Assembly: GCA_963775395.1 (NCBI GenBank)
Contig: CAVZIX010000017.1
Location: 36,311 to 100,310 of the forward strand
Length of the DNA stretch: 64,000 nucleotides
Direction: 5' to 3'
Origin: JAIBJN01 sp963775395
GTDB taxonomy: Bacteria; Actinomycetota; Thermoleophilia; Gaiellales; Gaiellaceae
The position numbers were made by a program, and so were the translations under genes. Shown one piece after another: positions 40,621 to 47,657 of the stretch (positions are counted from its first letter, which is position 1; every line of letters begins with the position of its first letter). The notes under the pieces were generated by a model that saw only the letters and a program-made list of their open reading frames with translations, was not told the DNA's origin and did not search any database.

Positions 40621-41495
40621 TCCTGGTCGTCGGAGGCACCGGCTTCGTAGGGACCAAGGTCGTCCACGCGCTGCGCGCTGCCGAGTTCCCCGTACGCGCG
40701 CTCGCCCGCCGGCCCGAGAAGCAGGACCAGCTCCGCTCGTGGGGTTGCGAGGTCGTGCAGGGCGACATGACCGACGCCGAGAGCCTGAAGCGGGCGGTCG
40801 AGGGCTGCACGACCGTCGTCCATCTCGTCGCCCTCCCGCCGTTCGCGGACGCCGAGGCGATCGAACGCGTGATGGTGCAGGGGACACGCGACCTCGTGGA
40901 GGCGTCCAAGCAGGCAGGCGTGACCCGCCTCGTCCTCCAGAGCGCGCTCGGCACCGAGGAGGGGCGAGGTGTCGCCCCGTACTACGACGCCAAGTGGGAG
41001 GAGGAGCAGGCGGTCAAGTACTCGGGCATCGAGCACGTCATCTTCAGGCCGAGCTTCATCTTCGGCCGCGACGGCGGCCTCCTCCTCCAGCAGATCAAGG
41101 TCGTCCGCTTCTCCCCGATCGTTCCAGTCCTTGGCCGCCACCGCATGCAGCCGATCTGGGTCGACGACGTCGCAGCGCTCTTCACCGCCGCGGTGTCCGC
41201 CGAGGCGCCGAACCGGACGTTCGACGTCGGCGGCCCGGACCGTCTGACCTGGGCCGAGCTTCACGAGCAGATCCGCAAGACGCTCGGAAAGCGCCGCCTC
41301 GCGTTCCAGATGCCCCCGGGCCTACTCAAGGCCGGCGCGACGATCGGTCAGGTCCTGCCTCCCTTCCACGGCGCGCGCGCCGCCGTGGAGATGCTGGACC
41401 TCGGCGACAACGTCGGTGACATAGGCCCCGTCACCGAGACCTACGGCATCCATCCGATCGGGATCAAGGAACAAATTCGCCGGGCAGTTTCCTGA
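40617..41495 (+). CDS. NAD(P)-binding protein, atypical SDR (NDUFA9-like)
   Basis: A 292-residue Rossmann protein with the N-terminal VVGGTGFVGTKVVHAL, a short-chain dehydrogenase-like fold, and PIWVDDVAALFTAAV near the C-terminal half. It resembles the complex I NDUFA9-like and YbjT-like atypical SDRs, most of which lack the SDR Tyr and do not catalyse redox chemistry. It is coupled to dcd but has no evident metabolic link to it. Confidence 0.85.
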   Translation: MILVVGGTGFVGTKVVHALRAAEFPVRALARRPEKQDQLRSWGCEVVQGDMTDAESLKRAVEGCTTVVHLVALPPFADAEAIERVMVQGTRDLVEASKQAGVTRLVLQSALGTEEGRGVAPYYDAKWEEEQAVKYSGIEHVIFRPSFIFGRDGGLLLQQIKVVRFSPIVPVLGRHRMQPIWVDDVAALFTAAVSAEAPNRTFDVGGPDRLTWAELHEQIRKTLGKRRLAFQMPPGLLKAGATIGQVLPPFHGARAAVEMLDLGDNVGDIGPVTETYGIHPIGIKEQIRRAVS

Positions 41496-41571
41496 GGGCT
41501 GGGCGGATCGGGGCACGTCCATGTTCCGCCCAGTCCTCGATAAATTCGGAAAATGCTCCTAAGCTGAGGCC

Positions 41572-41970
41572 ATGACCTCGGAGCTCTATGCCGTGGTTGC
41601 GGCCCAGCGGCTCGACGAGGATGAAGCGAAGCGCATCGCCGGCGAGAGCCGGCGGGCGGACGTCATGCGCCTTGACGCAGAGCGCGTCGGCAGGAAGGGG
41701 CCCTGGCTGCTCGAGATGCCCGGCGTCCACGAGATCCTCGTGGAGGGCACCGAGTGGAACGCGGTCAGCTGGTCGCTCAACGAGCCCGGGGTGGAGCGCC
41801 TTGCGCGCACCTTCGAGTGGCTCGAGGACGAGCTCCCGGGGGAGTTCACCTTCGAGGTGCTCTGGGGAGACGAGCCGATCGACAAGCTCGTCTCGCGCGA
41901 GGAGCTCGTCCGCATCGTCCGCACGGGCCACCTCGGCGGCCGCACGCGCTATCGCGTCATGCCCTCCTAG
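41572..41970 (+). CDS. conserved hypothetical protein, 132 residues
   Basis: I do not recognise this protein. It is soluble, acidic, and ends with LVRIVRTGHLGGRTRYRVMP. A TAAGCT at 41558-41563, just upstream of the ATG, would place a transcript start close to the start codon. The codon use is that of the neighbours. The opposite strand also has a long open frame here, but it lacks the codon pattern of a gene. Confidence 0.65.
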   Translation: MTSELYAVVAAQRLDEDEAKRIAGESRRADVMRLDAERVGRKGPWLLEMPGVHEILVEGTEWNAVSWSLNEPGVERLARTFEWLEDELPGEFTFEVLWGDEPIDKLVSREELVRIVRTGHLGGRTRYRVMPS

Positions 41971-41973
41971 ACA

Positions 41974-42120
41974 TAAAACAGGGGGCCCGTGGGCCCCCTG
42001 TTCGGTAGATCGCCTGGAGTAGCAGGGGCGCTGGGATGTCCCCCACGCTGGCTAGGCGATTCCCCGTAGGTCCTAGGGACACGCCCCTACTTGCGACTAC
42101 CTCCACTGCCCGTACTGTCG
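41974..42120 (-). ncRNA. candidate structured RNA on the minus strand
   Basis: No protein gene is seen at 41971-42204, yet the DNA is full of complementary segments. On the minus strand TGGAGGTAG pairs with a distant CTACTCCA. Inside are a GTAGG/CCTAC hairpin (with an inner TCC/GGA) and a GCGTGGG/CCCAGCG hairpin. ATCGCCT (42054-42060) can also pair with AGGCGAT (42009-42015). A strong terminator with four U on the minus strand closes the unit at 41978-42001. I could not match it to tRNA, tmRNA, SRP RNA or RNase P; size and layout would fit a 6S-like or other housekeeping small RNA. The 5' end is a guess. Confidence 0.4.
41978..42001 (-). terminator. strong intrinsic terminator, U tail on the minus strand
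   Basis: ACAGGGGGCCC (41978-41988) pairs with GGGCCCCCTGT (41991-42001). Read on the minus strand it ends in TTTTATG; on the plus strand the tail is TTCGG. It thus best serves a minus-strand transcript from 42002-42204, and only weakly the plus-strand gene ending at 41970. Confidence 0.75.
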
Positions 42121-42204
42121 GAAATCAAAGTCGGACCACCCCCTTTCCGTGGTTAAGACCATGATACGTGGTCCGTCAGGACGACCACCAGGGGAAGGAG
42201 CGGC

Positions 42205-42618
42205 ATGCAGGCGATCACGCCCTACCTGTTGTACGAGGACGTCTCGGCCGCGATCGACTGGCTCTCGCGGGCGTTCGGGTTCGAGGAGCGGCTCAGGTTC
42301 GCCGACGAAAGCGGGACGGTCACGCACGCCGAGCTCACGCTCGGCGACGGCGAGATCTTCCTCGGCCATCCGGGCCCCGAGTACCGGAGCCCGAAGAAGC
42401 TGGGCGCCTACACGGATCTCACGCACGTGTACGTCGAGGACGTCGACGCGCACTTCGCCCGCGCCCGGGACGCAGGTGCGACGATCCACGCCGAGCCCGA
42501 GGACCAGGTCTACGGCGACCGCCGCTACGACGCCGAGGATCTCGAAGGCCACCGCTGGTCGTTCGCGCAGCTCCTGCGCGACGTGCCGGCCGAAGAGTGG
42601 GGAGCTACGTCGGGCTAA
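42205..42618 (+). CDS. VOC superfamily (glyoxalase/bleomycin resistance-like) protein
   Basis: A 137-residue single VOC domain with PYLLYEDVSAAIDWLSRAFGF, FLGHPGPEY, VYVEDVDAHFARARDAGA and YGDRRYDAEDLEGHRWSFAQ. It is of the PhnB/YdfO-like group. Many bind small molecules or act as metal enzymes; the substrate is unknown. AAGGAG precedes ATG 42205. Confidence 0.85.
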   Translation: MQAITPYLLYEDVSAAIDWLSRAFGFEERLRFADESGTVTHAELTLGDGEIFLGHPGPEYRSPKKLGAYTDLTHVYVEDVDAHFARARDAGATIHAEPEDQVYGDRRYDAEDLEGHRWSFAQLLRDVPAEEWGATSG

Positions 42619-42950
42619 GAACGCGGGTCTTCGGCCACGGCGACTTCCGCCGCGTCCGGATCCGTCTTCACCACGACCGCATAGCGCTCGTTGCGGGCCA
42701 CTCTCACGACGTTCTCGATGTCGGGCACGGAGTGTCCGGGGACGATGGCGAAGTGCGTCGGCTCGGCCCTGACGGCCTCGTACTCTCCAAGACTGAGGCT
42801 GATCGGCTCCGTGCAGGACTCGTCGCCGCACTCGCAGAGGAAGTCGGTCGCCTCGATCGTCGCGACGCCGACGTTCACCTGCTTGATGCGCTCGTTGACC
42901 TCGCGGAAGAGGGTCTCGTTCCGCGCGACCCGTTCTTCTCTCGCTCCCAT
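42615..42950 (-). CDS. conserved small protein with a CECG...C motif
   Basis: A 111-residue soluble protein. The N-terminal helix NETLFREVNERIKQVNVG is followed by FLCECGDESCTEPISLSLGEYEAVRA (split here: FLCECGDESC, then TEPISLSLGEYE) and HFAIVPGHSVPDIENVV. Three closely spaced Cys could bind zinc or a cluster. I have seen this pattern annotated only as hypothetical in actinobacteria. It overlaps the convergent VOC gene by four bases and is 25 bases after which the Rieske gene ends. Confidence 0.75.
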   Translation of the reverse strand: MGAREERVARNETLFREVNERIKQVNVGVATIEATDFLCECGDESCTEPISLSLGEYEAVRAEPTHFAIVPGHSVPDIENVVRVARNERYAVVVKTDPDAAEVAVAEDPRS

Positions 42951-42974
42951 CGAGCCAGTCTAGTCCCGGAAGGC

Positions 42975-43289
42975 CTAGGGCACGAGGACGCGCACGACGC
43001 CGTCGTCGACCCGCACCTCGAACGTGTCGACGGGGACGTACGCGGGAAGCGTCAGCGCCCGGCCCGTGCGGACGTCGAAGCGGGAGCCGTGCCGCGGACA
43101 GATGGCCACGCACTCGGCGGGCTCGAAGTCGCCCTCGCAGAGCGGGCCGTCGTCGTGGGAGCAGCGGTCCTCGAGCGCATAGAACTCGCCGTCACAGTTG
43201 TAGACGCCGATCGTGAGCTGGCCGTCGCGCACGATCCTCACCTCGCCCGGCGGGAAATCCTCGACCGGGCCGACGATCAGCTCACCCAC
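42975..43289 (-). CDS. Rieske-type [2Fe-2S] ferredoxin
   Basis: A 104-residue Rieske domain with the cluster ligands in CSHDDGPL and CPRHGSRFDVRTG, preceded by LEDR. It is of the soluble NirD/dioxygenase-ferredoxin class, and such a gene is a usual member of actinobacterial suf operons. GTG 43289 is two bases after the sufU stop, which decides the start. Confidence 0.9.
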   Translation of the reverse strand: MGELIVGPVEDFPPGEVRIVRDGQLTIGVYNCDGEFYALEDRCSHDDGPLCEGDFEPAECVAICPRHGSRFDVRTGRALTLPAYVPVDTFEVRVDDGVVRVLVP

Positions 43290-43291
43290 GG

Positions 43292-43720
43292 CTAGGAGAG
43301 CTCGAGCTCCTCGAGCCCGACCCACTCGTCGGGGAGCGGGGTTCCCTTGCCCTTGTGGAGAGCGACCTTGAGGACGCCGAGGCCGAGCAGCGCGCACTTG
43401 AGCCGGACCGGGGTGAGCGGGATGCCGACCTCCTCCAGGAGCTCGTCGCGGGACATGGTGGCCACCTCGTGCGCGGTGCGCCCCTTGACCATGTCCATCA
43501 GCATCGACGTCGCCGCCTGGCTGATCGCGCAGCCTCGCCCCTGGAACTTCACGTCGGCGATGGTGTCGCCCTCGAACGCGACCGCGATCGAGACCTCGTC
43601 GCCGCAGAGCGGGTTCTGCCCCTCGGCGACGGCGTCGGCGTCCTCGATCACCCCGTGCCCACGCGGGTTCTTGTAGTGGTCGAGGATGACCTCGCGGTAC
43701 AGGCTGTCGAGCTCACTCAT
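43292..43720 (-). CDS. sufU: SufU, sulfur-relay scaffold protein
   Basis: SufU accepts sulfur from SufS in Gram-positive type Fe-S assembly. The conserved Cys are in NPLCGDEV, GRGCAISQAATSML and RLKCALLGLG, and the insert typical of SufU compared with IscU is present. At 142 residues it is of normal size. It overlaps sufS by one base (TAATG). Confidence 0.94.
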   Translation of the reverse strand: MSELDSLYREVILDHYKNPRGHGVIEDADAVAEGQNPLCGDEVSIAVAFEGDTIADVKFQGRGCAISQAATSMLMDMVKGRTAHEVATMSRDELLEEVGIPLTPVRLKCALLGLGVLKVALHKGKGTPLPDEWVGLEELELS

Positions 43721-44964
43721 TACTGAAAGAGCTTACGCGCCTTGAGAAGGCCGTCGACGAGGTTGTCGATCTCCTCCGGCAGCGTGTAGAGGTAGAAGCT
43801 CGCACGCGTCGTGGCGTTCACGCCCAGCCGTGTCATGAGGGGCTGGTTGCAGTGATGACCGGCGCGAACTGCGACTCCCTCCGCGTCGACCACCTGCGCG
43901 ACGTCGTGGGGATGGACGCCCTCGAGGTTGAAGGAGACGATCCCCGCGCGCCGGTCCGGCGGAGGCCCGTACAGCGTCAGGCCGGGAACCTCCGACAACC
44001 GCTGCCAGGCGTACATGGTCAGCTCGACTTCGTGCTCCTCGATCGCCGGGAGCCCGATCTCGGTCAGGTAGTCGATGGCGGCGCCCAGGCCGACCGCCTG
44101 CGCGATCGGCGGCGTCCCCGCCTCGAACTTGTGCGGCAGCGTGTTCCAGGTCGTCTTCTCGACGGTGACCTTGCTGATCATCTCGCCGCCGAGCTCGAAC
44201 GGGGACATTCGCTCGAGCAGCTCCCGCTTGCCCCAGAGGACGCCGATGCCGCTCGGCCCGCACATCTTGTGGCCCGTGAAGGCGAGGAAGTCGCAGCCGA
44301 GCGCCCGCACGTCGAGCGGCCGGTGCGGCGCCGCCTGTGCGGCGTCGACCACGAGGACCGCGTCACGCTCGTGCGCCCACTTCGCGAGCCGCTCGATCGG
44401 ATTGACGGTCCCGAGGGAGTTCGAGACCAACCCGCAGGCGACGAGCTTCACTCGCCCGCGCTTCTCGAGCTCGTCCAGCGCGTCCAGACGGAGCTCGCCG
44501 CTATCGTCGATCGGAATCACGGCGAACTCGGCGCCCGTGCGCCCGGCGATGTACTGCCACGGCACGAAGTTCGAGTGGTGCTCGAGCTCGGTGGCGAGCA
44601 CGAGGTCGCCGGGGCCGAGGTTGTCGAGGCCCCAGGCGTAGGCGACCAGGTTGAGCCCTTCGGTCGCGTTGCGCGTGAAGATGACCTCGGCGGTCGTCTC
44701 GGCGTTCACGAACGCCCGCGCCTTCTCCCGCGCGCCGTCGTAGGCCGCGTCGGAGCGGAGCCCGAGCTCGTAGACGGCCCGGTGGACGTTCGCGTACGAC
44801 GTCTCGTAGAACTCGCGCAGCGCGTCGAGCACCTGGCGCGGCTTCTGCGAGGAGTTCGCCGAGTCGAGGTAGGCGAGAGGCTTGCCGTGAATCTGCTGCT
44901 CGAAGATCGGGAAGTCCGCGCGCAGCCTGCGCGCGTCGAGCTTCGCCTGAGCCGTCACGGCCAT
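43720..44964 (-). CDS. sufS: SufS cysteine desulfurase
   Basis: A PLP enzyme that takes sulfur from cysteine for Fe-S assembly. It has YLDSANSSQKPRQVLDAL, FTRNATEGLNLVAYAWG, HHSNFVPWQ, the Schiff-base Lys in FLAFTGHKMCGPSGIGVLWG, and the mobile Cys near RAGHHCNQPLM. The 414 residues match the SufS (type II) class. It starts a second suf transcription unit here because a plus-strand gene separates it from the sufCBD part. Confidence 0.95.
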   Translation of the reverse strand: MAVTAQAKLDARRLRADFPIFEQQIHGKPLAYLDSANSSQKPRQVLDALREFYETSYANVHRAVYELGLRSDAAYDGAREKARAFVNAETTAEVIFTRNATEGLNLVAYAWGLDNLGPGDLVLATELEHHSNFVPWQYIAGRTGAEFAVIPIDDSGELRLDALDELEKRGRVKLVACGLVSNSLGTVNPIERLAKWAHERDAVLVVDAAQAAPHRPLDVRALGCDFLAFTGHKMCGPSGIGVLWGKRELLERMSPFELGGEMISKVTVEKTTWNTLPHKFEAGTPPIAQAVGLGAAIDYLTEIGLPAIEEHEVELTMYAWQRLSEVPGLTLYGPPPDRRAGIVSFNLEGVHPHDVAQVVDAEGVAVRAGHHCNQPLMTRLGVNATTRASFYLYTLPEEIDNLVDGLLKARKLFQ

Positions 44965-45058
44965 GGACCTATCGTACCGACGGCCTTCAGGCGCTTACGT
45001 ACGCTGGGCGTGCATCTCGGTATCCATTCCGACCGCTTGATTTTGGAGGAGACGCAGC

Positions 45059-45481
45059 ATGGATCGATTCACCGGCGGCTGCCTGTGCGGCAACGTTCGA
45101 ATTGTGGCGTCGGGACTCCCATACCGGGTCGGCATTTGTCACTGTCTCGACTGCCGCAAGCATCATGGGGCCCTTTTTCACGCTTCCGCGGTGTTCCCTC
45201 AGGATGCGGTGACGATCGATGGCGAAATACGCGACTACGAGGGGCGGTCTTTCTGTCCCCGCTGCGGCTCCTCCGTTTTCGCACGCAGCGCGGACGAAAT
45301 CGAAGTGAACCTCGGATCCCTGGATGCCCCTGACCAACTGAGGCCAACCTACGAACTCTGGACCGTCCGTCGCGAGTCCTGGTTGCCGCCGTTTCCGCTC
45401 ACGAGACGATACGAGCGCGATCGCGACGCCACGGGTCGCTTTGAGGGCGGAGGGCCCGACAAGGCCAGCCGGCCGAGCTAA
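45059..45481 (+). CDS. GFA/CENP-V family zinc protein, probably acquired
   Basis: A 140-residue GFA-domain protein (glutathione-dependent formaldehyde-activating enzyme family). The zinc ligands are in GGCLCGNVR, CHCLDCRKHHG and CPRCGSSVF. The protein has the full pattern of a group common in proteobacteria, with LGSLDAPDQLRPTYELW. The gene is visibly lower in GC than its neighbours, uses codons rare here (TTT, GAA, ATT), and stands on the opposite strand within the suf genes. I infer recent horizontal transfer. It overlaps the convergent methyltransferase by four bases. The enzymatic activity of this group is mostly unproven. Confidence 0.88.
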   Translation: MDRFTGGCLCGNVRIVASGLPYRVGICHCLDCRKHHGALFHASAVFPQDAVTIDGEIRDYEGRSFCPRCGSSVFARSADEIEVNLGSLDAPDQLRPTYELWTVRRESWLPPFPLTRRYERDRDATGRFEGGGPDKASRPS

Positions 45482-46128
45482 TACGCCGGCCGCTCGAGCG
45501 CTGCCGCCTGCCACACGAAGCCTTTGGACTCCGCCACGAGCGCGAGCCCGTGGCGCTCCGCGGCGGCGACGAGCCGCTCCGGGGGGTGCACCCAGGAGCG
45601 GTACTCCCAGCGCAGCAATCGGGCGAGAACGTTCATTGCCCCGAAGACCAGCCGGAGGAGCGGGCGGGGCCGAGGGAAGCTCATGACCAGATAGCGTTGC
45701 GCCCGCCCGGCGGCGGCTCCGACGAGGGCGTCGTAGTCCGGATAGCAGCAGACGACGCGGTGCATGATCACAGCGTCGGCCGGCCCGGCCAGCTCCGGGT
45801 CGCTGACGACGTCGCCCAGGCGCCGATCCACCCGGTCGTCGAGGCCGCGTTCACGAAGCAGCTCGTGCGCCGCAGTTTCGTATTCCGGCGAGAGCTCGAC
45901 GTTCGTCGCGCGAGCTGCGCCCATCCTGAGAAGCTCGACCTGGATCGCTCCGACGCCGCCGCCGATCTCGAGTAGGGAGGCGCCGTCGATCCCGCGCTCG
46001 CGCAGGAAGCCGACCATGCGCTCGGCGGTGTCGTCCAGCCCTTTGCGCTCGTAGCGCCGCACGTCCCTGCGCGCCGCACGCTTGGAGAAAAGGAAGGTGT
46101 AGCCGCGTGGAGGCTGGCAGCAGCCCAC
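45478..46128 (-). CDS. class I SAM-dependent methyltransferase
   Basis: A 216-residue methyltransferase with the SAM motif LLEIGGGVGAIQVELLRMGA and DAVIMHRVVCCYPDYDAL. It begins MGCCQPPRGYTFLFSKRAAR, a Cys-Cys start followed by RRYERKGLD, a pattern I associate with a group resembling Mg-protoporphyrin methyltransferase (BchM) but of unknown substrate. It begins four bases after the sufD stop and is therefore probably translated with the suf genes. Confidence 0.85.
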   Translation of the reverse strand: MGCCQPPRGYTFLFSKRAARRDVRRYERKGLDDTAERMVGFLRERGIDGASLLEIGGGVGAIQVELLRMGAARATNVELSPEYETAAHELLRERGLDDRVDRRLGDVVSDPELAGPADAVIMHRVVCCYPDYDALVGAAAGRAQRYLVMSFPRPRPLLRLVFGAMNVLARLLRWEYRSWVHPPERLVAAAERHGLALVAESKGFVWQAAALERPAY

Positions 46129-46132
46129 GCAG

Positions 46133-47299
46133 CTAGGCCGCGAGCAGACGCGCCTCGAGCACGCTCTGCAGCGCGTCGCGCACCGGCTCGAGCTCGATGC
46201 GGTCGAAGATCTCCTGGTAGAACCCGCGCACGATCAGAAGCTGGGCCTCCTCCTTGGAGAGCCCGCGGGCCATGCAGTAGAAGAGCTCGTCGCGGTTCAC
46301 CTGCGAGACGGTCGCGCCGTGGGTGCAGCGCACGTCGTTGGCGAGGATCTCGAGGCCCGGGATCGAGTCCGCGTGCGCGTCCGGCGAGAGCAGCAGGTTG
46401 CGGTTCTCCTGGTAGGCGTTGGTGCGCTGCGCGTCCTTCGCCACCTTGATCATCCCGCGCCAGACGGCCGTGGCCTTGTCACGGAGCACGCCCTTGAAGG
46501 CGAAGTCGGAGGTCGTGTTCGGCGCCAGGTGGGACTGGAGCGTGTCGTAGTCGAGGTGCTGCGCACCGTCGGCGAAGTAGGCCCCCGTGACCCGCGAGGT
46601 CGCGCCCGCGCCGGCCAGGTCGTTCTCGATCGTGACCTTCCCCTTGCGGGAGCCGAAGCCGCCGGCGACCCAGTCGAGCTCGGCGTCGCGGGCGACGGTC
46701 GCGCGGTGTGTGGCGAAGTGCCAGGTCTCGTGCGAGAGGTTCTGGATGGACACGAACTCGAGCTTCGCGCCCTCCTCGACGAAGATCTCCGAGACCGCGT
46801 TCGAGTACGACTCCAGGTCGGGCGAAGCGGAGGCGTGCTCCTCGATGAGCGTGAAGCGCGCGCCCTTCTCGGCCACAACGAGCAGGCGCCAGAAGTGCGC
46901 GCCGCCCGGCGTCGAGTTGCTCGTGCGGACGTAGAGGGGCTTCTCGAGCTCGACCCCTGCCGGGACGTGGACGAGGAGGCCGTGCTTCCAGAGCGCAGCG
47001 TTGTGCGCGGTGAGCTTGTCGGAGGCCTCGACGAGTGTCCCCAGCAGCTTGTGATCCTCGAGCGGCGCGAACGTGATCCCCTCGGGCGCGCGCACGATCT
47101 CGACGCCGCCTTCCGTTGCCTCGGCGACGCCGGCCGCGTCGATCTCGAGCATGCTCTCACCGCCCGAGACGGCCTGGGCGCCGTTGACCGAGAATGCCTC
47201 CGGGTCGAAGCCCCTGAGGTTTGTGAAGCGCCAGTGCTCGTCCGAGGTGCTCGGGAGCGGCAGCGCACGGTAGCGCTCGAGTGCCTGCTCTCTACTCAT
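46133..47299 (-). CDS. sufD: SufD, Fe-S cluster assembly protein
   Basis: SufD joins SufB and SufC in the scaffold complex. The 388-residue chain has the N-terminal LPSTSDEHWRFTNLRGFDPE and the beta-helix C-terminal half with CTHGATVSQVNRDELFYCMARGL and the ending LSKEEAQLLIVRGFYQEIFD. The His in the CTHGATVS segment is one of the conserved SufD residues. It overlaps the VOC gene by four bases (ATGA). Confidence 0.94.
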   Translation of the reverse strand: MSREQALERYRALPLPSTSDEHWRFTNLRGFDPEAFSVNGAQAVSGGESMLEIDAAGVAEATEGGVEIVRAPEGITFAPLEDHKLLGTLVEASDKLTAHNAALWKHGLLVHVPAGVELEKPLYVRTSNSTPGGAHFWRLLVVAEKGARFTLIEEHASASPDLESYSNAVSEIFVEEGAKLEFVSIQNLSHETWHFATHRATVARDAELDWVAGGFGSRKGKVTIENDLAGAGATSRVTGAYFADGAQHLDYDTLQSHLAPNTTSDFAFKGVLRDKATAVWRGMIKVAKDAQRTNAYQENRNLLLSPDAHADSIPGLEILANDVRCTHGATVSQVNRDELFYCMARGLSKEEAQLLIVRGFYQEIFDRIELEPVRDALQSVLEARLLAA

Positions 47300-47655
47300 T
47301 CGGCCGCGTACCTCCGGTGGAGCATGAGCGCGTTGCCGTCGGGATCCTTGAAGAAGGCCATGTGGCAGACGCCGGTGTCCAGCGTCTCGCCCTGGAAGTC
47401 GACGCCCTTCGACTCGAGCTCGCGTCGCGCCTCCTCGACGCTCGGAACGCGCAGTGCAATGTGCGCGGTATGCGGCCCGGCGAACTCCTGGCCGATGTTG
47501 GACGGGTCGACGAGGTAGAGGCTGACGTTGCCGGTCTCGAACTCGGGCCAGCCCACCACCCCGGGCGTCCGCACCAGACCGAGCGTCTCCTCGTAGAACT
47601 GCGTCGAGCGCTCCAGGTCTGTGACCGGCACGGACACGAAGTCCGTCCGCTCCAC
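47296..47655 (-). CDS. VOC superfamily protein embedded between sufB and sufD
   Basis: A 119-residue single VOC domain (VSVPVTDLERSTQFYEETLG, VSLYLVDPSNIG, HIALRVPSVEEARRELESKG, CHMAFFKDPDGNALMLHRRY). The His and Glu-type metal positions of glyoxalase-like enzymes are partly present. GTG 47655 lies two bases after the sufB stop, and its stop overlaps the sufD start, so it is translated as part of the suf operon. I know no VOC protein with a role in Fe-S assembly; a detoxification or accessory role is conceivable. Confidence 0.88.
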   Translation of the reverse strand: MERTDFVSVPVTDLERSTQFYEETLGLVRTPGVVGWPEFETGNVSLYLVDPSNIGQEFAGPHTAHIALRVPSVEEARRELESKGVDFQGETLDTGVCHMAFFKDPDGNALMLHRRYAAE

Positions 47656-47657
47656 GA

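Noticed and set aside
41464..41931. Minus-strand frame of 155 codons opposite 41572-41970
   Set aside because: The plus frame has the better codon pattern and promoter-like sequence; only one can be the gene.
42001..42080. A tRNA gene in the structured intergenic region
   Set aside because: No acceptor stem of seven pairs at the right distance and no TTC-type T loop.
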